From Chryseobacterium gwangjuense (GTDB lineage: Bacteria > Bacteroidota > Bacteroidia > Flavobacteriales > Weeksellaceae), in the NCBI RefSeq assembly GCF_021311115.1, contig NZ_JAJTNP010000007.1, positions 182,580 through 246,579 of the forward strand: a DNA stretch of 64,000 nt. The letters are read 5' to 3'. The number at the start of each line of letters is the position of its first letter. The stretch's first letter is position 1. Positions 32,893 to 40,754 of the stretch are shown one piece after another. Position numbers and translations under genes: made by a program. The notes below the pieces were generated by a model. It did no database searches. It saw nothing but the letters and a program-made list of their open reading frames with translations, and had not been told where the DNA came from.

Positions 32893-34845
32893 TCAAAACT
32901 TCATTCGTTGAATTCTGACCGCATTTAAAATAGCGAGCAAAGCAACTCCAACATCAGCAAATACAGCTTCCCACATTGTTGCCAAACCTCCTGCTCCCAA
33001 AATAAGCACTACTGCTTTAACGGCAAACGCTAAAATAATATTCTGCCAAACTATTTTTTTAGTTTGTTTTCCTATGTTGATCGCCATAGGAATTTTGCTT
33101 GGCATATCATCCTGAATAACCACATCAGCAGTTTCAATAGTCGCATCGCTTCCCAAACCGCCCATTGCAATTCCTACATCACTTAAAGCCACTACAGGAG
33201 CATCATTCACTCCATCTCCGACAAAAGCTACCGTTTGATTTTTGGCTTTAATTTCCTTGACTTTATTTACTTTGTCTTCAGGAAGCAGATCTCCGTATGC
33301 ATTTTGAATTCCCAGTGTCTCTGCAACGTATCTCACTACAGAAATTTTATCACCACTCAGCATCGTCGTTTTTACGTTCAGTGAGGTTAATTTATTAATC
33401 GTTAATTGTGCATCGGCTTTGATAGAATCTGCAATCGTAAGATACCCGACAAATTTTTGATCATAAGCTACGGCAATTAAAGTATAAACAATATTTTCAG
33501 GGTTGATGTCATAACCGATATTGAATTTATCCAACAATTTGAAGTTTCCAACCAACAATTCTTTTCCATTAATGGTTGCTTTCAAACCATGCCCTGCAAT
33601 TTCTTCAACATTTTCCAACTGAACCGAATGATCAATTTCTCCAACATATTCATGAATAGCGGTTGCAACGGGATGCGAACTTTTACTTTCAAGTGCATTA
33701 ACGAATTTCAGGATTTCATCTTTATTAAAATCATGTTTGAAATTCACTTCCTGAACTTTAAACACGCCTTCCGTCATGGTTCCTGTTTTATCCATTACCA
33801 CATTTTGAACATTGGCCAAAACATCCAGAAAATTGCTCCCTTTAAACAAAATTCCATTTCGGCTTCCCGCTCCGATTCCCCCAAAATATCCCAATGGAAT
33901 GGAAATTACCAATGCACAAGGACAAGAAATTACCAAGAACACCAATGCTCTGTACAGCCATGTTTTGAATTGATAATCTTCTACGAAGAAATACGGCAAC
34001 AACGTAATTCCGATAGCGAGAAATACAACAATCGGGGTGTAAATCTTTGCAAATTTCCGGATGAACAGTTCTGTTGGAGCCTTTTGAGCGGTTGCATTTT
34101 GAACCAATTCTAAAATTTTACTCAGCTTACTGTCCTTGTAAGCTGTTGTCACTTTTACCTGACTTACAGTATTCAGGTTAATCATTCCAGCCAACACAGT
34201 TTCACCTTTGGTTTTGGTATCTGGTTTACTTTCACCGGTCAGTGCAGCGGTATTGAAAGAAGCCGTTTCGGATAACAGTTCTCCGTCCAATCCCAGCTTT
34301 TCACCGGATTTCAACTGGATAATCTCGCCAATATTTACTTTTTCTGCTTTTACGGTTTGAGGTTTTCCGTCTTTTAAAATAGTTACTTCATCAGGACGCT
34401 GGTCGAGCAACGATTTGATATTGCTTTTTGCTCTGGTTACTGCCATTGCCTGAAAAACTTCCCCAACTGAATAAAAAAGCATCACGGCAACACCTTCAGG
34501 ATATTCGCCAATAGCAAAAGCTCCTACTGTTGCAATTCCCATTAAGAAAAACTCAGAGAAAACATCACCTTTTACAATGCTTTCATAAGCTTCTTTTAAA
34601 ACGGGCAATCCAACAGGAAGATAAGCGATTAAATACCAAACCAGACGAATCCAGCCGGTAAACCAATCAGGTTTTATGTAATGATCTAAAGCGATCCCGG
34701 TTATCAGCAACACAAAAGAGATGATCGCAGGAAGAAACATCTGAAATACAGATTGATCTCCCGTGTCATGAGAATGGTCGTGATCATGACCTTCATAATT
34801 GTGATGATTTTCTTTTTGAGGTTTGGTACTGCAACATTCTTCCAT
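32893..34845 (-). CDS. Zn/Cd-type heavy-metal P1B ATPase
   Basis: 650 residues. It is a metal-exporting P-type ATPase. No HMA domain is present; instead the N-terminus has a His-rich stretch (ENHHNYEGHDHDHSHD). Visible motifs are the membrane CPC in VISCPCALVISIPLGY, the phosphorylation site DKTGTMTEG, the HP dipeptide in ESKSSHPVATAIHEY, and GDGVNDAPVVALSDVGIAMG. The last helices carry AVKAVVLILGAGGLATMW and FADVGVALLAILNAVRI; the Lys and Asp there are typical of the Zn/Cd (ZntA-like) subgroup. The neighbouring Fur-family gene ends 43 bases upstream, and a Fur-type palindrome overlaps that stop. Confidence 0.94.
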   Translation of the reverse strand: MEECCSTKPQKENHHNYEGHDHDHSHDTGDQSVFQMFLPAIISFVLLITGIALDHYIKPDWFTGWIRLVWYLIAYLPVGLPVLKEAYESIVKGDVFSEFFLMGIATVGAFAIGEYPEGVAVMLFYSVGEVFQAMAVTRAKSNIKSLLDQRPDEVTILKDGKPQTVKAEKVNIGEIIQLKSGEKLGLDGELLSETASFNTAALTGESKPDTKTKGETVLAGMINLNTVSQVKVTTAYKDSKLSKILELVQNATAQKAPTELFIRKFAKIYTPIVVFLAIGITLLPYFFVEDYQFKTWLYRALVFLVISCPCALVISIPLGYFGGIGAGSRNGILFKGSNFLDVLANVQNVVMDKTGTMTEGVFKVQEVNFKHDFNKDEILKFVNALESKSSHPVATAIHEYVGEIDHSVQLENVEEIAGHGLKATINGKELLVGNFKLLDKFNIGYDINPENIVYTLIAVAYDQKFVGYLTIADSIKADAQLTINKLTSLNVKTTMLSGDKISVVRYVAETLGIQNAYGDLLPEDKVNKVKEIKAKNQTVAFVGDGVNDAPVVALSDVGIAMGGLGSDATIETADVVIQDDMPSKIPMAINIGKQTKKIVWQNIILAFAVKAVVLILGAGGLATMWEAVFADVGVALLAILNAVRIQRMKF

Positions 34846-34860
34846 AACTTAAATTTTTAT

Positions 34861-34868
34861 CAAAATTA
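34861..34868 (-). promoter_or_regulatory. -7 box TAATTTTG for the P1B ATPase
   Basis: CAAAATTA on the plus strand, 15 bases before the ATPase ATG. It suggests a promoter between the regulator gene and the ATPase gene, so the latter need not depend on read-through. Confidence 0.55.
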
Positions 34869-34881
34869 AACGTAAACGCAA

Positions 34882-34896
34882 TGCAATACTATTGCA
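34882..34896. promoter_or_regulatory. Fur-family type 7-1-7 palindrome before the ATPase
   Basis: TGCAATACTATTGCA is a perfect 7-1-7 inverted repeat, the size and form of Fur, Zur and PerR boxes in other bacteria. It spans the stop codon of the Fur-family gene and lies where the -33 element of the ATPase promoter would be, so a bound protein could block or aid that promoter. Confidence 0.5.
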
Positions 34897-35308
34897 AACT
34901 TTCGAGACAGCTTTCACAAATTCCTTTGGCAAAAAGCCTTATTTCATCAATCCTGAAATTGGTCTGCATATTTTCAGGGAAAGAAATATCTTCTTTGCAA
35001 GTAGTCTGCTTACATATTTTACAGTAAAAATGGAGATGCCAATCTTTATGCATTTGTTCATCACAACCATCATGACAAAGTTTATATTTTGTTGTCGTAT
35101 TTTCCTGGATACTGTGAACGATTCCTTTTTCCTCAAAAGTTTTTAACGTTCGGTAAATAGTGGTTCTATCAGCATTGTCAAAATGATTTTCAATTTCAGA
35201 CAAGGACAAAGCGGCTTCCTGAGAACTCAAAAAGTCGTACACCAAAATCCTCATACTTGTAGGTTTCGTGTTTTTATCGATGAGTTTGTTTTCAATATCT
35301 GTTTTCAT
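34889..35308 (-). CDS. Fur-family metal-responsive transcriptional regulator
   Basis: 139 residues. An N-terminal winged helix (MRILVYDFLSSQEAALSLSE, then ADRTTIYRTLKTFEEKGIVH, the classic Fur recognition helix region) is followed by a dimerisation domain with the metal ligands KDWHLHFYCKIC and a second Cys pair in GICESC, forming a structural zinc site. Whether it senses zinc, iron or peroxide cannot be read from the sequence. The next gene is a Zn/Cd ATPase, so a zinc-related role is favoured. A possible -7 box lies at 35381. Confidence 0.92.
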   Translation of the reverse strand: MKTDIENKLIDKNTKPTSMRILVYDFLSSQEAALSLSEIENHFDNADRTTIYRTLKTFEEKGIVHSIQENTTTKYKLCHDGCDEQMHKDWHLHFYCKICKQTTCKEDISFPENMQTNFRIDEIRLFAKGICESCLESLQ

Positions 35309-35380
35309 TTTGCCTGATTTTTATGTCACATTAAAGTTAGTTTTTTTTCAATAATTCTTTCTTGACTTATCTCAATTTAT

Positions 35381-35388
35381 CAAAAATA
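35381..35388 (-). promoter_or_regulatory. -7 box TATTTTTG for the Fur-family gene
   Basis: CAAAAATA on the plus strand, 73 bases upstream of the ATG; no clear -33 partner. Confidence 0.4.
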
Positions 35389-35392
35389 TAAG

Positions 35393-35421
35393 CAAAAAAA
35401 GCCACCGCATAAAGCAGTGAC
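35393..35421 (-). terminator. Terminator of the SusC/SusD operon 1
   Basis: On the minus strand GTCACTGC and GCGGTGGC pair over 8 bases with two G-U pairs around a five-base loop, followed by seven T residues, 28 bases after the SusD stop. Confidence 0.8.
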
Positions 35422-35448
35422 TTCCCTTTAAAAATTTAAAAAACTAAA

Positions 35449-36951
35449 CTATAAGTTTGGATTATTCTCCACCTCCTTCTGCGGAATCGAGAATAAATAA
35501 TATCTGCTGTTCGAAGCAAAAGCTGACTGATCAGGAAAAGCAAAAATAGAATGACCTCTTCCGTTAACGTTCTTCACCGTTCCCGCCGGAGTTGTGATCT
35601 GTACCTGAATCGGCTGACCACTCGAATTGGTGTAAGGCTTTCTCACCACTTTTCCTTGTGTTCTGATAATGTCTGACAAAGAAAATCCTTCACCGAACAA
35701 TTCTTTTCTTCTCTCAATTAAAACTTCTTTAATCACTTCATTTTGCACCAAAGATCCGTTGTATGGATTGGCATTTCTCACCGATTTCAATTGATTTAAA
35801 ACCGTTACAGCATTGGTCACATTTCCGTTTCTAGCTTCGGCTTCAGCCTCAATTAAATACATTTCAGCCGCTCTCATGTAAACAATGTCTGCAATTAAAT
35901 TGGCTTTAAATTTAAACTTAGCATATCTCAGCAAACCTTCTCTTCCCGGAAGTCCATCCCAAGAAAACAGAGAGTAGCGGATATCATTAGTATCAAACAA
36001 ATCTTTGAAATAAGGATCTGCCATAAAGCTGTAATAATAACTTCCCGAAGACGATACGTCTAAAAAGTGGAAAGCATAACTTTCACCCGATTGTTCCTGC
36101 GTTTGTCCGTGTCCCCAAATCCATTCTCCGTTGCTGATGTCATTGAAACCGTCTTTATATTTTTCCGGAGTCATTAAAGCATAGCCGTTTCTTGCCAATT
36201 TTGCAGAAGCTGCAGCTTTCGTCCAGTCACCTGTATTTAAATATACTCTCGCCAACAAACCATTTACAACCGATCTGTCGATTTTATCCTTGTTGTTTCT
36301 TGAGTAATTTTGAAGCAATTGATCTGCATCCGTTAAGTCATTTTTAATTAAAGTGTAAATTTCTTCCAGACTTGCTCTTTTCTTTCCTACAGAATTTGTC
36401 GTGGTCGGCTCTGTGTAAATCGGAGCTGTTAAAGCCGTTTTATCTTTCAAATAGCTGAACTGATAAAAACTTGCCAAATTCAGATAACAAAAAGCTCTCA
36501 ACGCTTTTGCCTGGCCTTTCACCTGGTTTTTCTTATCCTGGCTTCCTTCTACTCCATCAATTCTGGTAATTACATTATTCATATTATTGATGGTAGAATA
36601 CAATAGACTCCAGATGAAAAGCGGTCTGCTTCCCGCACTATTGACCAGGTCTGTAAAAGCATAAGCTGCAGGAAATCCGTATTTGTTGGTTAGAACCGCA
36701 CCATCACTTCCCATAGCGTCGCTTGTTCTCAATACCGTTGAATATCCGATGTTGGCATAAGTTGGACCATCGTCATTAAATTTAGCCCAGGTTCCGTTAA
36801 TTACTGTTTCCCCACTTTCTGCCGTTTTAAAAACCTCTGCTTCATTAGCCTGATTGGTAGGAGCCGTTTCCAGATCGTTTGCACAGCTCACTAAGTACAA
36901 CACTGTGATTAAAGCAAAAGATAAGTATTTTAATTTTTTCATTGTTTTCAT
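35449..36951 (-). CDS. SusD/RagB family outer-membrane lipoprotein (pair 1)
   Basis: 500 residues. SusD proteins form the lid over the SusC channel and bind the nutrient at the cell surface. A lipoprotein signal ends LYLVSC. TPR-like helices and family stretches are visible: QVKGQAKALRAFCYLNLASF near residue 150, SVVNGLLARVYLNTGDWTKA near 230, and the C-terminal IVYMRAAEMYLIEAEAEARN and EVLIERRKELFGEGFSLSDI. It starts 8 bases after the SusC stop. The S-box riboswitch ahead of the SusC gene suggests a methionine- or sulfur-related substrate, not a glycan. Confidence 0.95.
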   Translation of the reverse strand: MKTMKKLKYLSFALITVLYLVSCANDLETAPTNQANEAEVFKTAESGETVINGTWAKFNDDGPTYANIGYSTVLRTSDAMGSDGAVLTNKYGFPAAYAFTDLVNSAGSRPLFIWSLLYSTINNMNNVITRIDGVEGSQDKKNQVKGQAKALRAFCYLNLASFYQFSYLKDKTALTAPIYTEPTTTNSVGKKRASLEEIYTLIKNDLTDADQLLQNYSRNNKDKIDRSVVNGLLARVYLNTGDWTKAAASAKLARNGYALMTPEKYKDGFNDISNGEWIWGHGQTQEQSGESYAFHFLDVSSSGSYYYSFMADPYFKDLFDTNDIRYSLFSWDGLPGREGLLRYAKFKFKANLIADIVYMRAAEMYLIEAEAEARNGNVTNAVTVLNQLKSVRNANPYNGSLVQNEVIKEVLIERRKELFGEGFSLSDIIRTQGKVVRKPYTNSSGQPIQVQITTPAGTVKNVNGRGHSIFAFPDQSAFASNSRYYLFSIPQKEVENNPNL

Positions 36952-36959
36952 TTTAAATG

Positions 36960-39869
36960 TTAAAGAGTTGCCTGTAAACCGAAAGTGATCGTTCTCATCG
37001 CAGGGTATCTGTAATAGGTTGTTCCGTCTAAGGTCTGTTCCGGATCCATTCCTTTATGCTTGTAGAATGTTAAAAGATTCTCTGCCTGAACATAAACTCT
37101 GAATTTCTTTAATCCTATTTTTTCAAAGTAATCTGTCGGAAGCGTGTATCCCAAGCTTACATTTTTTACTCTTGCATACGTTCCTGAATATAAAAACCTT
37201 GATGATGCCGAAGTCCAGTTATTGGTTGTTGTACTCAAAGCAGGAACATCCGTGTAAGGATTTTCTGGCGTCCATCGATTCAGCATTTCCGAGCTCCATG
37301 AGCGACCTGCTGAACTTCCGTTATGCATGATCATCGTGTAATCATTATCCAAAATTTTCCCTCCGATACTGAATGTTATCAATGTTGAAAAATCAAAGTT
37401 TTTATACGCCAAACTTGTCGTTACTCCTCCCATTACTTTCGGGAGCGATGAACCCTGCAATGTTTTTGTTGCTTTTGCATACTCTGAAGTTGTTCCTTCT
37501 ACTGTATTTCCGCTTGCATCTGTCGTAATTGTTTTCCAAAGCGGCTTTCCGTTAGTCGGATCTACTCCTACCCATTCCGGAATGAAGAAATCATAAATGG
37601 ATCCACCCACTTGCAATAATTTCGTTCCGCTTACAATTGAGCCTTTCGGAAGTTTTGTAATTTCATTTTTTAACGTACTCAAATTAAGATCAACATTCCA
37701 TTCGAAATCTTTCGTTTTAACCGGAGTTGTGAATAATGAAAATTCAAAACCTGTATTTTTTAATTCACCAATATTGGCCTGAAATCCACTAAAACCAAGA
37801 GACGGAGCCAAAGGCATATCAAATAAAAGATCCTTGCTCTGACGTTGGAAATATTCTACATTCCCTTTAATTCTGTTTTTCAGAATCGCGAATTCCAATC
37901 CAACATTTAAGTTTAAATTCGTTTCCCATTTCAAATCCGGAGTTGGTAATTTACTGGCAACTGTTCCACCTTCTCCTAAATTATTGTAAAATGCATACAA
38001 ACTCTGGTAAGCGTAATAAGTGCTCAGTTTATCATTTCCTTGTCCCCCGTAACTTGCACGAAGCGTCAACTGGTTAAAGAAGTTTAAATTTTTAATAAAA
38101 TCTTCATTAGATGCTTTCCAAGAACCACCTACTGACCAGAAAGTTCCCCATCTGTTTTCAGGAGAGAATCTCGAAGAACCGTCTGCTCTCACCGATCCCG
38201 AAACAAAATATTTATTCCGGTAATCATACTCTGCTTTTCCTAAAAAACTTAATAAACCTAATGTATCACTGTTTCCGCTGAAACTCCCCAACAATGCAGC
38301 TGCATCCGGTTCATAATAGTAAGGCAATGAAAACTGGCTTCTACTCCCCGAAATCGTTTGATATTCATAATGATAAAATTCCTGACCTCCCAAAATATTA
38401 ATGTGGTGCTGACCAAATTTTTTATCGTAGGTTAAAATATTACTCGTCGTATAGGAAAGCGTTCTGGAGTTTGTTTTCGTCACAGAACCACCAATTTCTG
38501 CACCTTGTCCCAACAACGGATTGGTATAATAATGTCCGTTGTAATTCACCAAATCAACCGAAAAACTTGTTTTAAATTTTAACTCAGGCAAAAAAGTAAA
38601 TTCAGCAAAACCTTTCCCGGAGAAGTTATCCTCCCGGTTTTCATTTTTATCTAAAGGTAAAGTTGCCGCCGCATTTTCATTTTGCAAAGCACTTGTCGGT
38701 CGGTACTTTCCGAAATCATAAATATAATTTCCACTTGCATCCAGCTTGTAACTCCCGTCCGCATTTCTTTCATAATAAGGATAAAAAGACGGAATCACTC
38801 TCGCTGCATTGATGATATTATCCGTTCTGGAATCTGATGAAGGCGGTGCTTCCTGAAGACTGTTTGTATACGCCAGGTTTGCTCCTACATTCAGCCATTT
38901 TTTAACTTCAGAATTGATTTTCAACCTTGTGTTATACTTTCTAAAACCAGATCCTATGGCAATTCCTTTATCATCCAAATAGCCCAGAGAGAAAAAATAA
39001 TTACTTTTTTCACTTCCTCCGCTGAAATCCAGGTCCACCTGATTTCTTGAAGCTACTCTTTGCAGAATATCTTTCCAGTTGTCATTCCATAAAGCAGTTG
39101 CTCCCGGCAAAAGTTTCCCATCTGTTCCTACAGGTTTTGCATAATTTGCTCCGTAAGGATTGATTCCTAATGAGTTTACCAAATTATCAGTCGCCATTTG
39201 AGCAGCCTGTTGAGAGGAAATCTGACCAGATTTATATCCGTTTCTCAAAGCTTCCCAATACAGCTCAAAATACTGGTCTGTCGTTACCTGTTCATAATCC
39301 TTTACCGCTCTGGTTGAGAAACCCTGGCTTATATTAAAGTTTACTCTTGCTTCACCTTTTTTTCCGGACTTTGTGGTAATAATGATCACACCGTTTGCCC
39401 CTCTGGAACCGTACAATGAACTTGCCGTAGCATCTTTAAGAACACTGATTGATTCGATATCGTTTGGACTTATGGAATTGATGTTTCCGTCAAAAGGAAT
39501 TCCATCAACCACGAATAATGGATTGCTTGAAGCACTTATAGAACCGATCCCACGAATTCTGATGGATGCTGTAGCCCCCGGTTGCCCTGAAGCACTCACT
39601 GCCTGAAGTCCCGGAACCTGCCCTTCCAATGCTTTTGTTATATTCGTAACAGGTCTGTTGTTAATTTTATCACTCGAAATTGTTGCTACAGAACCTGTAT
39701 AGCTTGTTTTTTTAGCTTTTCCGTAAGCCACTACCACAACTTCATCAATATCTTTTTCTCGAAGTGTATCTTTTTTTGCTTCCTGTCCTTTTACATTGAT
39801 CATTCCTAAGAAAAATACAGCAACAGGCGGAATCCAAATTTTAGAACTAATTAAATTTTTGTTAATCAT
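36960..39869 (-). CDS. SusC/RagA family TonB-linked outer-membrane transporter (pair 1)
   Basis: 969 residues, slightly short for SusC. After the signal region (WIPPVAVFFLGMINVKGQ) the chain goes almost directly to EVVVVAYGKAKKTSYTGSVA and the plug domain (ALEGQVPGLQAVSASGQPGA, SIRIRGIGSISASSNPLFVV, SVLKDATASSLYGSRGANGV), so the usual N-terminal carboxypeptidase-D-like domain is missing. The 22-strand barrel follows and ends TFGLQATL. Import is powered by TonB-ExbBD. The 5' leader of about 170 bases contains a SAM-I riboswitch, so expression is probably reduced when S-adenosylmethionine is plentiful. The SusD partner is directly downstream. Confidence 0.95.
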   Translation of the reverse strand: MINKNLISSKIWIPPVAVFFLGMINVKGQEAKKDTLREKDIDEVVVVAYGKAKKTSYTGSVATISSDKINNRPVTNITKALEGQVPGLQAVSASGQPGATASIRIRGIGSISASSNPLFVVDGIPFDGNINSISPNDIESISVLKDATASSLYGSRGANGVIIITTKSGKKGEARVNFNISQGFSTRAVKDYEQVTTDQYFELYWEALRNGYKSGQISSQQAAQMATDNLVNSLGINPYGANYAKPVGTDGKLLPGATALWNDNWKDILQRVASRNQVDLDFSGGSEKSNYFFSLGYLDDKGIAIGSGFRKYNTRLKINSEVKKWLNVGANLAYTNSLQEAPPSSDSRTDNIINAARVIPSFYPYYERNADGSYKLDASGNYIYDFGKYRPTSALQNENAAATLPLDKNENREDNFSGKGFAEFTFLPELKFKTSFSVDLVNYNGHYYTNPLLGQGAEIGGSVTKTNSRTLSYTTSNILTYDKKFGQHHINILGGQEFYHYEYQTISGSRSQFSLPYYYEPDAAALLGSFSGNSDTLGLLSFLGKAEYDYRNKYFVSGSVRADGSSRFSPENRWGTFWSVGGSWKASNEDFIKNLNFFNQLTLRASYGGQGNDKLSTYYAYQSLYAFYNNLGEGGTVASKLPTPDLKWETNLNLNVGLEFAILKNRIKGNVEYFQRQSKDLLFDMPLAPSLGFSGFQANIGELKNTGFEFSLFTTPVKTKDFEWNVDLNLSTLKNEITKLPKGSIVSGTKLLQVGGSIYDFFIPEWVGVDPTNGKPLWKTITTDASGNTVEGTTSEYAKATKTLQGSSLPKVMGGVTTSLAYKNFDFSTLITFSIGGKILDNDYTMIMHNGSSAGRSWSSEMLNRWTPENPYTDVPALSTTTNNWTSASSRFLYSGTYARVKNVSLGYTLPTDYFEKIGLKKFRVYVQAENLLTFYKHKGMDPEQTLDGTTYYRYPAMRTITFGLQATL

Positions 39870-39908
39870 AACCCTTTTTATTTATTACTATTTAAATTTT
39901 AGCCTTTT

Positions 39909-39956
39909 ATAAAAAAGACAGTAAACAGCATCAATAATCATGATTAACACTTTACT
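39909..39956 (-). terminator. Possible riboswitch expression platform (terminator-like)
   Basis: On the minus strand AGTAAA (39951-39956) can pair with TTTACT (39920-39925), followed by TCTTTTTTAT. The 5' arm shares two bases with the 3' strand of riboswitch helix P1, the arrangement expected for a SAM-controlled terminator. The stem interior pairs poorly, so this assignment is weak. Confidence 0.4.
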
Positions 39957-40049
39957 TATCTTTCCTTTTTCAAGGCTGAATGTAACACCTTACGTTAAGC
40001 AGGTTGTTAAGATTTCACAGGGTCAGTTCCCTCCATCTTTCTTTATAAG
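39955..40049 (-). promoter_or_regulatory. SAM-I (S-box) riboswitch aptamer
   Basis: Read on the minus strand the segment begins CTTATAAAGAAAGATGGAGG and continues GAACTGACCCTGTGAAATC, TTAACAACCTGC, GGTGTTACATTC and ends GGAAAGATAAG. The closing helix P1 is CTTAT/ATAAG. The core follows the S-box pattern: AGA-purine-GG-GGAGGGA, (G)ACCC, TGAAA, CAACC, GGTG-TA-TTC, GAAAGATAAG, with AU-rich substitutions. It lies about 10 bases after a TAnnTTTG box and 86 bases before the SusC ATG. Confidence 0.88.
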
Positions 40050-40055
40050 CCGTTG

Positions 40056-40086
40056 CAAATCTAAAAACAAAAAGTCTACAAAACAA
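40056..40086 (-). promoter_or_regulatory. Promoter of the riboswitch-SusC-SusD transcript
   Basis: -7 box TAGATTTG (CAAATCTA at 40056-40063) with TTTG or TTG on the minus strand at 40079-40082 (15-base spacer) or 40084-40086 (20-base spacer). Transcription should start at about 40049, the first base of the aptamer. Confidence 0.65.
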
Positions 40087-40095
40087 GTAGACTTT
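40071..40095. repeat. 9-bp inverted repeat over the -33 region of SusC operon 1
   Basis: AAAGTCTAC (40071-40079) and GTAGACTTT (40087-40095) with a seven-base spacer. On the minus strand a T run follows, so it could be an orphan terminator, or an operator at the -33 element. Confidence 0.6.
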
Positions 40096-40282
40096 AAAAT
40101 TTTAAATATAATTTTTATAAAAATTAACGTAATTTTATTTTAAAATCAACAAAAATAGACAGTTATAAAAAATGTTAAATTTTCAAACATGAGAAATATC
40201 ATTAAAAATAATGCAATGATCAAATTTTGACTTTGATTTAAATTTTTAAGCTTTAATTGAAAAAACTTTTTAATTTTATAGA
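40096..40282. other. Remainder of the SusC-aroQ intergenic region
   Basis: Together with the riboswitch and promoter entries this accounts for the 413-base gap 39870-40282. These 187 bases are very AT-rich and should hold the aroQ promoter; the closest candidate is TAATTTTA near 40271, which lacks the final G of the consensus. No ORF seen. Confidence 0.5.
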
Positions 40283-40690
40283 ATGAAAGTTTTAATTGTA
40301 AACGGTCCTAATCTCAATCTGTTAGGCACAAGAGAGCCCGAAATTTACGGAACTGTTTCTATGGAGGATTATTTGGAAAATTTAAAATCTGAATTTTCTT
40401 CTCATGAAATACGATATTACCAATCCAATATTGAAGGAGAGATTATCAACCGACTTCAGGAAGATGATTTTGATGCACTGATAATTAATCCTGGAGCATT
40501 CACTCATTATTCTTATGCCATTGCAGATTGCTTGAAGAATATTCAGAAGCAGAAAATAGAGGTACACATCAGTAATATTTACAAAAGAGAAGAGTTTCGC
40601 CAGAAGTCTGTGACGGCGGCAAATTCTGATGCGGTATTATCCGGCTTTGGAATGGAAGGATATAGATTAGCGATTTTAAGTTTGAAATAA
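40283..40690 (+). CDS. aroQ: Type II 3-dehydroquinate dehydratase
   Basis: 135 residues, somewhat shorter than the usual 145-150. The enzyme removes water from 3-dehydroquinate in the shikimate pathway. Type II signature elements are intact: NGPNLNLLGTREPEIYG with catalytic Arg and Tyr, QSNIEGEIINRLQ, IINPGAFTHYSYAIADCL with Asn and the His of the active site, EVHISNIYKREEFRQKSVT and the final GFGMEGYRLAI. Monocistronic with a shared terminator. Confidence 0.97.
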   Translation: MKVLIVNGPNLNLLGTREPEIYGTVSMEDYLENLKSEFSSHEIRYYQSNIEGEIINRLQEDDFDALIINPGAFTHYSYAIADCLKNIQKQKIEVHISNIYKREEFRQKSVTAANSDAVLSGFGMEGYRLAILSLK

Positions 40691-40721
40691 ACGAAGTATC
40701 TAAATAATATTATGATAAAAA

Positions 40722-40753
40722 AAATCCTCATCAAATTGATGAGGATTTATATT
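40722..40753. terminator. Bidirectional terminator between aroQ and pckA
   Basis: AAATCCTCATC (40722-40732) and GATGAGGATTT (40738-40748) form an 11-bp perfect stem, with A and T runs outside. Confidence 0.92.
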
Positions 40754-40754
40754 T

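Noticed and set aside
39940..40143. Plus-strand ORF of 67 codons in the SusC-aroQ gap
   Set aside because: It runs antisense through the SAM-I riboswitch and the SusC promoter, has no family resemblance, and its composition follows from the RNA element.
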